From NCBI GenBank assembly GCA_003648575.1, contig QMPN01000019.1:1-23955 (forward strand): DNA of 23,955 nucleotides. The letters are read 5' to 3'. Made by a program: the position numbers and the translations under genes. This document shows, in pieces, positions 7,281 to 13,374 of the stretch. Positions within the stretch are counted from its first letter, which is position 1. Each line of letters starts with the position of its first letter. The DNA is from Bacteroidota bacterium (lineage in GTDB: Bacteria > Bacteroidota > Bacteroidia > Bacteroidales > B18-G4). The notes below the pieces were generated by a model. It was not told where the DNA came from. It made no database searches and saw only the letters and a list, made by a program, of their open reading frames with translations.

Positions 7281-8186
7281 ATGAAAGGATTCTTATATAA
7301 GATATTCAAGTTTTTCCTGATCCTGCTGATAACGGTTTCAGCTGCTTTCGGGATTACCTACATGCTGAGCTACCGCAATGTTAGTAATATCAAACTGGAT
7401 AAGGACACCCATATCCTGATTTGTGGAGATTCACATACCAAAACAGCCCTCAACGACAGCATCATACCGAATTCCCTGAATATTGCTCATTCTTCTGAAC
7501 ATTACCTGTATTCATACAATGTGTTGAGAGTATTGTTAGCGAATAACCCACAGATCACAACTGTATTACTTGGAATGTCATATCATAACCTTTCCACTTT
7601 TTATGATGATTATATTTTTGATCAGGCCATGACCCAATATATGTATCCACGCTATGCAGCGGTGCTTGATATTAACTCTATACCATTAATATTAAATCAC
7701 AACTTCGAAGGGTTCACGACTGATTTTAAAGACATTTATCATGGAGCGTACCGTCATATCAATTCCAGGAAACTTGATGATTATAGTTTCATCGGATGGT
7801 TTTACAAAAGCAAGAGGAATAATAAGAATGACAGCACGATAAATGATGCTTTAGAGAAGCACTATTACAGAAGCGGGCAGGACCTATATAGTATTTCTGA
7901 ATTTCAACTGATCTATCTTCGGAAGATCATGAAATTGTGTATTTATCAGGATGTCAAACTTAAGCTGATTAATTGCCCGCTAAGTACTGAATACCATTCT
8001 CAGGTTCCAACAGAATTTCTGGAATATTATGACAACCTGAATAGTGAATTTGGACAATTCATCCTTGACTATCATGATTTCACTGTGCCTGAAAATTGCT
8101 GGGGGGACGGCGACCACCTGAACCTCTCGGGCTCTATGATCTTTTCGGAATTTGTTGTAAGGGAGATGGCTTCCCAATCCAGGTAA
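7281..8186 (+). CDS. Membrane-anchored SGNH-like protein, likely partner of the MBOAT acyltransferase
   Basis: A 301-residue protein with one N-terminal transmembrane segment (about 8-28) and an extracytoplasmic domain. GDSH at 49-52 matches the nucleophile block (Ser51), LLGMS at 96-100 fits the glycine block, and DGDH at 276-279 gives the Asp276-x-x-His279 pair of the last SGNH block. The same catalytic set occurs in AlgJ/AlgX, which put acetyl groups on alginate after AlgI delivers them, so it is probably the periplasmic acetyl acceptor or transferase. Overall similarity to those families is not obvious beyond the motifs. It is 4 bases downstream of the MBOAT gene. By eye it is richer in A and T than its neighbours, which may reflect transfer or weak constraint. 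Confidence 0.65.
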   Translation: MKGFLYKIFKFFLILLITVSAAFGITYMLSYRNVSNIKLDKDTHILICGDSHTKTALNDSIIPNSLNIAHSSEHYLYSYNVLRVLLANNPQITTVLLGMSYHNLSTFYDDYIFDQAMTQYMYPRYAAVLDINSIPLILNHNFEGFTTDFKDIYHGAYRHINSRKLDDYSFIGWFYKSKRNNKNDSTINDALEKHYYRSGQDLYSISEFQLIYLRKIMKLCIYQDVKLKLINCPLSTEYHSQVPTEFLEYYDNLNSEFGQFILDYHDFTVPENCWGDGDHLNLSGSMIFSEFVVREMASQSR

Positions 8187-8269
8187 ATTAGCTATTGCCT
8201 TAGCCCGGCCAGGCTGATTGCAGACAAAATAATGAAGACTATTGCATTTAAAAAGATACATCTCATGCG

Positions 8270-8291
8270 TTTCACAAATTATGATGTGAAA
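8270..8291. repeat. Inverted repeat in the convergent spacer
   Basis: TTTCACA (8270-8276) and TGTGAAA (8285-8291) are perfect 7-bp inverted repeats around 8 bases. The spacer separates the ends of the convergent SGNH and zinc-ribbon genes. It may act as a weak bidirectional terminator, though no T-run follows on either strand. Confidence 0.35.
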
Positions 8292-8319
8292 ATAATGATA
8301 AGTATCAAGGAATGGCTAC

Positions 8320-8469
8320 TTAACGAAGTTTATTGCTCAGCCCATCTTTTTTGCAGATGGGGCACTCAGTGTTCTTCTGGGTAGAAATGTAACCACAACG
8401 GTCACATTTAAAGTACCGGAAGTACTGGGTCCTCCTTGAGGTTTGAGGTATTTTAAGCCCGAGTTTCAT
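8320..8469 (-). CDS. Small zinc-ribbon protein, 49 residues
   Basis: The minus strand encodes 49 residues from ATG (8467-8469) to TAA (8320-8322). Two CxxC pairs, CDRC at 22-25 and CPIC at 36-39, lie 10 residues apart and form a compact rubredoxin-like or zinc-ribbon knuckle. The N-terminus is basic, with a run of three positions SRR before TQYFRYF, and the C-terminus is lysine and arginine rich, suggesting nucleic-acid or ribosome contact rather than redox work; that is inference. The codons form a clean reading frame and the cysteine spacing is too regular for chance. It lies alone, convergent with the SGNH gene and ahead of the PKD lipoprotein on the same strand. No clear promoter or Shine-Dalgarno is visible. 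Confidence 0.75.
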   Translation of the reverse strand: MKLGLKIPQTSRRTQYFRYFKCDRCGYISTQKNTECPICKKDGLSNKLR

Positions 8470-8654
8470 TTTTCCGTGTTTTTGGGTTTGGTACTATCTT
8501 ATATGCAATCCTTGTGCCATATTTTGCAATACGCAGAAAGTCAGGCAGATATACAGGAATTTAATGTTTCTTGGCAATGTGGGAATTTCCATATTCGGAG
8601 AAAATCAGATCAATGATTCCCGAATTCGGAGAACGATGGGATAAAATGGAACCT
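8470..8654. other. Spacer between the zinc-ribbon gene and the PKD lipoprotein gene
   Basis: I see no convincing gene or RNA here. A + frame opening at TTG 8571 reads protein-like for about 30 residues but then runs into the antisense of the lipoprotein gene. Confidence 0.4.
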
Positions 8655-9017
8655 TTATTTAGATGCTTTGATCAGAACCGATTTCGAGCGTGTATTGTTT
8701 TCGCCGGTATTCGTATCTGTGGCTTTCAGGATTACCAGGTAGGTTTCATCTTCAGCTGTTCTGGCATAGGTAAAGCTGGGGCTAAAGGCAGTGCTGGTCG
8801 AGCCATTATGGAAAGTCCACAGAAACTGATCGCTGTATTCCGATGAATTAATAAAGGTGACTTCCACTACAGAAGGTCCTTCATTGGCGGAATAAGAAAA
8901 ACTTGCGATTGGCATGGTCAGGGTACCAACATTCTTCTGGTCTGATTCATCGGCCTTGGTGCAGGCACTGAATATGATCAGCGCTAAAATACTGATGTAA
9001 AAAATACTGTTCTTCAT
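8655..9017 (-). CDS. Small lipoprotein with a PKD-like domain
   Basis: About 120 residues from ATG at 9015-9017; a TTG three codons upstream is a less likely start. The signal peptide ends in FSAC with the lipid-modified Cys19. The rest is one PKD-type beta-sandwich: VEVTFINSS, then the WTF strand (family usually WxFGDG; here WTFHNG), SPSFTY and YLVILKATD, the usual order of PKD strands. PKD domains serve in protein-protein or carbohydrate contact on the cell surface. The gene is monocistronic, with the PorV-like gene divergent upstream. No enzymatic residues are visible and the partner is unknown. Confidence 0.75.
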   Translation of the reverse strand: MKNSIFYISILALIIFSACTKADESDQKNVGTLTMPIASFSYSANEGPSVVEVTFINSSEYSDQFLWTFHNGSTSTAFSPSFTYARTAEDETYLVILKATDTNTGENNTRSKSVLIKASK

Positions 9018-9038
9018 GATAATCAAGGGTTTCGATTA

Positions 9039-9081
9039 CAAAAATAAACAAAAAAAGCAGCTTTTTGCCGGAACAAAGTTA
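9039..9081 (-). promoter_or_regulatory. Candidate promoter boxes for the PKD lipoprotein gene
   Basis: The minus strand has two full TAnnTTTG matches: TATTTTTG at 9039-9046 and TAACTTTG at 9074-9081. Neither has a good -33 TTTG at 19-21 bases. The first would leave a leader of about 15 bases, the second about 50. Confidence 0.3.
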
Positions 9082-9204
9082 AAGGCATGATTTTTTCAGT
9101 TAACGGTGACATATTTTCGAGGAAAATTGTTTCTTTGTTTTTAAGAATATTATTCATACTATTTCTTGATTAATGGCGTTTATGGATAAACCTTTTCTGA
9201 TTGC

Positions 9205-10269
9205 ATGAAACGAGGCTTGCTGTTTATTTCGATCCTTTCTTTTGCGCTGGGTGCTTATCCTCAGGCGCCCAAGTACAGCAATGAGTTTCTTGCCGTCGGT
9301 GTGGGGGCACGCTCACTGGGAATGGCAAATTCCCAAACAGCTATCAGTGATGATGTAACCTCCGCCTACTGGAACCCTGCCGGCCTGGCCAATCAATCAT
9401 CCGACATGCAGATCGGACTGATGCATAACGAATACTTTGGGGGTATTGCGAAATATGATTATGCCGGATTTTCAATGAGACTCGACACGGCTGCCACTAT
9501 TGGCATATCCGTTATCCGTATGGGCATCGATGATATCCCCAATACCATCAACCTTTACGACAACCAGGGAAACATCAATTATAACAGGATCACAAAATTT
9601 TCAGCGGCCGATTATGCCATGATGTTCTCCTATGCCAGGAAGAGTAAGATAAAAGGCTTATCGTATGGCGCGAATGTTAAGATCATTTTCAGGCAGATTG
9701 GAAGCTTTGCAAAGGCTTATGGCTTCGGGCTGGATGTCGGGGTTCAATATCGAACAGGCAAGTGGCTCTTTGGTGCTATGGGCCGTGATATCACAAGCAC
9801 TTTTAATGCCTGGACCTTCGAGGTTTCGGATGAGATGAAAGATGTGTTTGAGGCTACAGGAAATGAAATTCCCGAAAACTCCCTGGAGATCACCTTACCC
9901 AGGCTGAACCTTGGTGCCGGACGCTCTTTCAGGATATCAGATAATTTTTCATCTCTTGTTGCGCTTGATCTCGATATGACCTTCGACGGAAAACGAAATA
10001 CCCTCATCAAGTCTGAATTCGTCAGTATTGATCCAAAACTGGGCGTTGAGTTCGGTTTTAAAGACATTGTTTATGTCAGGGGCGGGATCAGGAACATACA
10101 GCAGAAAACCGATTTTGGCGATAAGAAGAGCATCACTGTCGAGCCTAACTTTGGGGTAGGTGTAAGGATCATTAAGATGATCTCCATAGATTATGCTATG
10201 ACCAATATCGGCGACTCCTATTTTTATTCCAACGTTTTCTCCCTTCGCATCGATCTCAACAAAAAATAG
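9205..10269 (+). CDS. PorV/PorQ family outer-membrane beta-barrel protein
   Basis: A 354-residue protein with a signal peptide (about 1-20, ending near AYPQA). The mature start carries the family signature: FLAVGVGARSLGMANSQTAI, then DDVTSAYWNPAGLA. Alternating hydrophobic strands run through to the end, as in FadL-like 14-strand barrels. PorV and PorQ take part in type IX secretion: PorV shuttles cargo from the translocon to the attachment complex. This protein looks like one of the PorV-like paralogues common in Bacteroidota rather than PorV itself, and its exact role is unknown. A T9SS-sorted protein is encoded about 0.9 kb downstream on the same strand, which fits but proves nothing. The next gene, deoC, has its own predicted promoter. 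Confidence 0.75.
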   Translation: MKRGLLFISILSFALGAYPQAPKYSNEFLAVGVGARSLGMANSQTAISDDVTSAYWNPAGLANQSSDMQIGLMHNEYFGGIAKYDYAGFSMRLDTAATIGISVIRMGIDDIPNTINLYDNQGNINYNRITKFSAADYAMMFSYARKSKIKGLSYGANVKIIFRQIGSFAKAYGFGLDVGVQYRTGKWLFGAMGRDITSTFNAWTFEVSDEMKDVFEATGNEIPENSLEITLPRLNLGAGRSFRISDNFSSLVALDLDMTFDGKRNTLIKSEFVSIDPKLGVEFGFKDIVYVRGGIRNIQQKTDFGDKKSITVEPNFGVGVRIIKMISIDYAMTNIGDSYFYSNVFSLRIDLNKK

Positions 10270-10280
10270 GCTTTGTTTCT

Positions 10281-10288
10281 TATCTTTA
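10281..10288 (+). promoter_or_regulatory. Predicted -7 box for deoC
   Basis: TATCTTTA, one mismatch to TAnnTTTG, 22 bases ahead of the deoC ATG and identical to the box before the phosphoesterase gene. No clear -33 element. Confidence 0.3.
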
Positions 10289-10310
10289 CTGCGTAAAACA
10301 ATGTAGTCAT

Positions 10311-11150
10311 ATGAATGATTTCAAGCCATATCCTTATTCGGCTTCTGATAATGCTGAAAGGATCAACAAAATAATTTCCGCTTCAATTGACGCAAATCAG
10401 CGGATAAGCGCATTGAAAATGATCCTTGGAGCGATAGACCTGACCACCCTGGAAGCTACCGACACTGATGCCAGGGTAAGGGCACTTTGTGATCAGGCGG
10501 GTAGCTTTTCCGACAGGAAATCAAATGCACCCAATGTTGCGGCGGTATGTGTTTACCCGCCATTCGCCGGATTGGTGAAAGAAAGTCTGCGGGGTACCGG
10601 CATCAAAACCGCCTGTGTAGCCACAGGATTCCCGTCAGGACAGGCTACACTCCCCATTAAACTCATGGAGGTTTCTTCGGTAGTACTCGATGGTGCAGAG
10701 GAGGTAGATATGGTCATCAGCAGGGGGAAATTCCTGGAAGGGAAATATGATGAGGTGACCAATGAAATAAGATCTGTAAAAGCCACATGCGGTGATGCAC
10801 ACCTGAAAGTGATCCTGGAAACGGGTGAGTTGGAAAGTATTGAAAATATCAGGAAGGCCAGCGTGATCGCACTCCTTGCCGGTGCCGACTTCCTCAAAAC
10901 CTCTACAGGGAAGGTTCAGCCTGCAGCAACGCTGGAAGCTTTTCTTATTATGATCGATACCATCAGAGAATACCATGTAATGACCGGCAAGATGGTTGGG
11001 ATTAAAGCAGCAGGAGGCATTGCTGATCCTGAAACTGCATTGAAATATCATGCTTTGACAGCCTCCATACTAGGTGATGAATGGTTGAACAAGCATTACT
11101 TTCGCATTGGGGCCAGCCGCCTGGCAGAAAAGATATTTAGTGAACTTTAA
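10311..11150 (+). CDS. deoC: Deoxyribose-phosphate aldolase
   Basis: This 279-residue enzyme cleaves 2-deoxyribose 5-phosphate to glyceraldehyde 3-phosphate and acetaldehyde in the cytoplasm, the last step of deoxynucleoside breakdown. It shows the class I aldolase barrel with the three key residues: Asp133 in EVDMV, the Schiff-base lysine Lys196 in FLKTSTGK, and Lys232 in GIKAAGGI. The N-terminal LEATDTD motif (48-54) and CVYPPF at 80-85 are also typical. It is slightly longer than the E. coli enzyme because of an N-terminal extension of about 30 residues and a short insert near 255, as is usual for the longer bacterial form. Neighbours have no metabolic link; no other deo gene is present. 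Confidence 0.95.
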   Translation: MNDFKPYPYSASDNAERINKIISASIDANQRISALKMILGAIDLTTLEATDTDARVRALCDQAGSFSDRKSNAPNVAAVCVYPPFAGLVKESLRGTGIKTACVATGFPSGQATLPIKLMEVSSVVLDGAEEVDMVISRGKFLEGKYDEVTNEIRSVKATCGDAHLKVILETGELESIENIRKASVIALLAGADFLKTSTGKVQPAATLEAFLIMIDTIREYHVMTGKMVGIKAAGGIADPETALKYHALTASILGDEWLNKHYFRIGASRLAEKIFSEL

Positions 11151-11201
11151 GGGCCTCTTTTTGTTATATGTAAATATATGGTTGCGCACTAAATCCCAGA
11201 C

Positions 11202-11993
11202 ATGAAAAAATTTACTTATCTCATTCTCCTCTTATTTGCTTTTCAAACGGCTGTTAGCCAGTCACAACTCGATACTGCGCTTAATTTCTCAGTGAAGGAT
11301 ATCTATGGAAATAATATCGAACTCTTTCCCATTCTGGATGAAGGGAAACTGGTTGTCATAGATTTCTTTAATACATCCTGCGGCCCATGTGGGCTTTATG
11401 CCCCTGATATCCAGGCTTCTTATGAAGATTTTGGGGAGAATGCAGGTAATGTGCACTTTCTGAAGATCGCCTGGGGTGATGATAATAATGGCGTTGCATA
11501 CTTTGATTCCATACATGGCATTACGATCCCATCTGTTAGTGGAAGCCAGGGTGGAGGAAACCAGGTTTACACGAATTATATGGTTCTGTCTACCCCGACA
11601 GTCATTCTGATTGCCCCCGACAGGCTCATCCTTGAACATTATATCTGGGAGCCTACACAGGAAAATATTAATGCCGCCATTATCGCTGCAGGAGGGTCAA
11701 TGGTTGGTATCGATGATGAAATATCCCTTTCAGAGAACAATTTACTTGTTTATCCTAACCCATCCAAAGGCATGGTCAATGTGCGCGTGGAAGCGGAAGG
11801 AGCGGCCTTATACCGCCTTGAAACATATAACCTTGTTGGCAGCAAAGTATCACAGACTGCACCGACACAATTGTCTGCAGGAAGCCATGTCCTGACAACT
11901 GACCTGGGGCACCTGCCCGAAGGAACATATTTTGTGCGACTCATCAGAAATGAGGAGCATGAAAACATGAGTAGGGTCATTTTACTTGATTAG
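11202..11993 (+). CDS. Secreted thioredoxin-like protein with T9SS C-terminal sorting domain
   Basis: A 263-residue protein: signal peptide (about 1-19, ending AVSQ), an AhpC/TSA-thioredoxin-like domain of about 22-165 with the active-site motif CGPC at 60-63 and cis-proline Pro132 in STPT, then a type IX sorting domain of about 178-263 with YPNPSKG at 184-190, the GTYFVRL strand at 241-247 and a final SRVILLD. It should cross the inner membrane by Sec and be exported and anchored on the surface through the type IX machinery. The redox role (thiol-disulfide exchange or peroxide handling) is inferred from the CGPC motif. The domain lacks a membrane tether of the ResA/TlpA kind, so export is unusual for this fold. 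Confidence 0.85.
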   Translation: MKKFTYLILLLFAFQTAVSQSQLDTALNFSVKDIYGNNIELFPILDEGKLVVIDFFNTSCGPCGLYAPDIQASYEDFGENAGNVHFLKIAWGDDNNGVAYFDSIHGITIPSVSGSQGGGNQVYTNYMVLSTPTVILIAPDRLILEHYIWEPTQENINAAIIAAGGSMVGIDDEISLSENNLLVYPNPSKGMVNVRVEAEGAALYRLETYNLVGSKVSQTAPTQLSAGSHVLTTDLGHLPEGTYFVRLIRNEEHENMSRVILLD

Positions 11994-12014
11994 CATTTGT
12001 GAATTTGTTTTTTG

Positions 12015-12028
12015 CCGTAACTTTACGG
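12015..12028. promoter_or_regulatory. Inverted repeat and -7-like box just before the membrane-protein gene
   Basis: CCGTAA (12015-12020) and TTACGG (12023-12028) are perfect inverted repeats around CT. The same stretch contains TAACTTTA (12018-12025), a -7-like box. The ATG at 12030 begins 2 bases later, so a transcript from this box would be nearly leaderless. Confidence 0.35.
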
Positions 12029-12029
12029 T

Positions 12030-12542
12030 ATGAAAACAAAACTTATTATCAATATCTCATCTACTTTACTGCTGGATGCCATAGCTGTTTTATTTATTAT
12101 CTATATGGGAGATATCTCAAGACTTTTCGGATATCCTGTATACATTCTTGATCCCATGCGCATGACGCTGATCCTTGCTTTTGCCTATACTCCAAGGTGG
12201 AATGGCTGGATACTTGCATTGCTGTTGCCTTTTGTGTCTTATTTTCTTGGAGCACATCCATCGATCACTAAAGCAACGCTTATGGCAGCAGAGCTGCTGC
12301 TGAATGTCTGGTTGTTCTGGTTCCTCATTGACAAAACAAAAATGGCACTGCTCTCCATACTCATCTCAATTGTGTTTAGTAAAGTGGTATACTATTTGCT
12401 TAAGTTTATCTGTATACAAATAGGATGGCTCAGTGGTGAACTTATAACTACACCTCTCGATATACAGGTAATCACCACCCTGTCATTCAGCGCATTCATA
12501 TTCATTGTGTTCCTGTTTAACGGGAAACCAAAAAGAAAATAG
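12030..12542 (+). CDS. Six-pass membrane protein, possibly ECF-transporter S-component-like
   Basis: The 170 residues hold about five to six hydrophobic segments (roughly 5-27, 42-54, 58-74, 83-101, 105-127 and 145-164) with a basic end, KPKRK. The pattern DPMRM, then a helix ending in PFVSYFLGAHPS and a following ELLLNVWLF helix, resembles small substrate-binding (S) components of energy-coupling-factor vitamin transporters. I do not recognise the family with certainty and name no substrate. No ATPase or T component is nearby; such S components often share a genome-wide energising module. It starts 36 bases after the thioredoxin-like gene and the next gene, a lipoprotein, begins 2 bases after its stop. 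Confidence 0.6.
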   Translation: MKTKLIINISSTLLLDAIAVLFIIYMGDISRLFGYPVYILDPMRMTLILAFAYTPRWNGWILALLLPFVSYFLGAHPSITKATLMAAELLLNVWLFWFLIDKTKMALLSILISIVFSKVVYYLLKFICIQIGWLSGELITTPLDIQVITTLSFSAFIFIVFLFNGKPKRK

Positions 12543-12544
12543 AT

Positions 12545-12967
12545 ATGTTCAGAAACAGTAAAATATCAGTATTTAGCCTCATCATGGCCGTACTAATTCT
12601 TGGTGCTTGCGATACCAGCGATGATAACAATCCTTCGCCGGTGCCCGATGCCAGGGATAAATTCGTAGGTGAATGGAGCGTGAATAATGAAGTTTGCGGA
12701 AAAAGCAAATACCTGGTCAACATTAGTAAGGATCCCTCAAATTCATCCCAGGTGCTGATTCATAATTTTGCTTTTTCCAATGCAGGGGAGGCCGATACGG
12801 CTGTCGTCGCCGGCAGCTCCATTGTTGTTTATCAGCAGATCAATAGCGAGGGCTGGCAGATTCAGGGCAGTGGGCAGTACAAAACGGATGAAACCATCGA
12901 GTGGACTTACTCCCTGCTTATCTCAGGTTCCCTTGAGAATTGTAGCTGCACTTACGTGCAACAATAG
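12545..12967 (+). CDS. Small lipoprotein, lipocalin-like
   Basis: A 140-residue protein with a clear lipobox ILGAC (Cys22), followed by an acidic, proline-containing linker. The start of the domain, KFVGEWSV, matches the F-x-G-x-W opening of lipocalin-like folds, and alternating beta strands follow. Cys51 may pair with Cys133 or Cys135 near the C-terminus (CSC). It should sit on the outer membrane. It is coupled to the membrane protein upstream, with only a 2-base gap, which suggests a joint role. Function unknown. Confidence 0.7.
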   Translation: MFRNSKISVFSLIMAVLILGACDTSDDNNPSPVPDARDKFVGEWSVNNEVCGKSKYLVNISKDPSNSSQVLIHNFAFSNAGEADTAVVAGSSIVVYQQINSEGWQIQGSGQYKTDETIEWTYSLLISGSLENCSCTYVQQ

Positions 12968-13001
12968 AAGGGGAATCAGGAATTCCAATAGCAATTCAAA
13001 T

Positions 13002-13361
13002 TTACTCCAGTTCAATCTCGCTTTCCATCACACTCAGGCGTGTGATAACTTCCTCATAGATCTTATCGATTACGTCCAGGTCTTGCCTGTAAAAAGTCAT
13101 ACTGCTGTCGAATTGTTCTCTTGTAACTTCATACTTATTAAAGATCGTCCGGTAATAGATTTCTTTTGTATTTCCAATCTCGTGCGCATGGTTTTGTTTC
13201 TGCCGGAGGGCTGATTCAGCAATCTCGATATCTGCCAGGATCATCACGACCTTTTCCTGGTCGATCAGGTTATTCGGAGGCGGTAGTATTTCAGTGTCAT
13301 GGGTGGGATAGCAGGAAGACAACAGCAACAGCCCCATCATCAGCATTAATATATTTCTCAT
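13002..13361 (-). CDS. DUF4296 family lipoprotein
   Basis: The true start is ATG at 13359-13361, giving 119 residues; the open frame extends further upstream inside recQ but that part has no signal peptide. The start chosen here gives a classic lipoprotein leader ending LLSSC (Cys17). The rest is helical: VMILADIEIAESAL, then IFNKYEVTREQFDSSMTFYR and IYEEVITRLS, the pattern of DUF4296. These are small lipoproteins of unknown role, widespread in Bacteroidota. It lies 13 bases after the recQ stop, so the two are probably cotranscribed, and is convergent with the lipoprotein gene ending at 12967. Confidence 0.8.
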   Translation of the reverse strand: MRNILMLMMGLLLLSSCYPTHDTEILPPPNNLIDQEKVVMILADIEIAESALRQKQNHAHEIGNTKEIYYRTIFNKYEVTREQFDSSMTFYRQDLDVIDKIYEEVITRLSVMESEIELE

Positions 13362-13374
13362 CTTTAACGGGGAA

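Noticed and set aside
8571..8846. Open + frame of 91 residues starting at TTG, with a protein-like first third
   Set aside because: Most of it is antisense to the PKD lipoprotein gene, whose signal peptide and domain are clear; the start is TTG and no family is recognisable. A degraded remnant in 8571-8654 cannot be excluded.
9054..9069. Short hairpin AAAAAG / CTTTTT around CAG
   Set aside because: It is a near-homopolymer A/T pairing with a three-base loop in a divergent promoter region, so it is neither a likely terminator nor an operator.
12972..12985. GGAAT/ATTCC pairing between the convergent lipoprotein and DUF4296 genes
   Set aside because: Only 5 bp with no T-run on either side; too weak to call a terminator.
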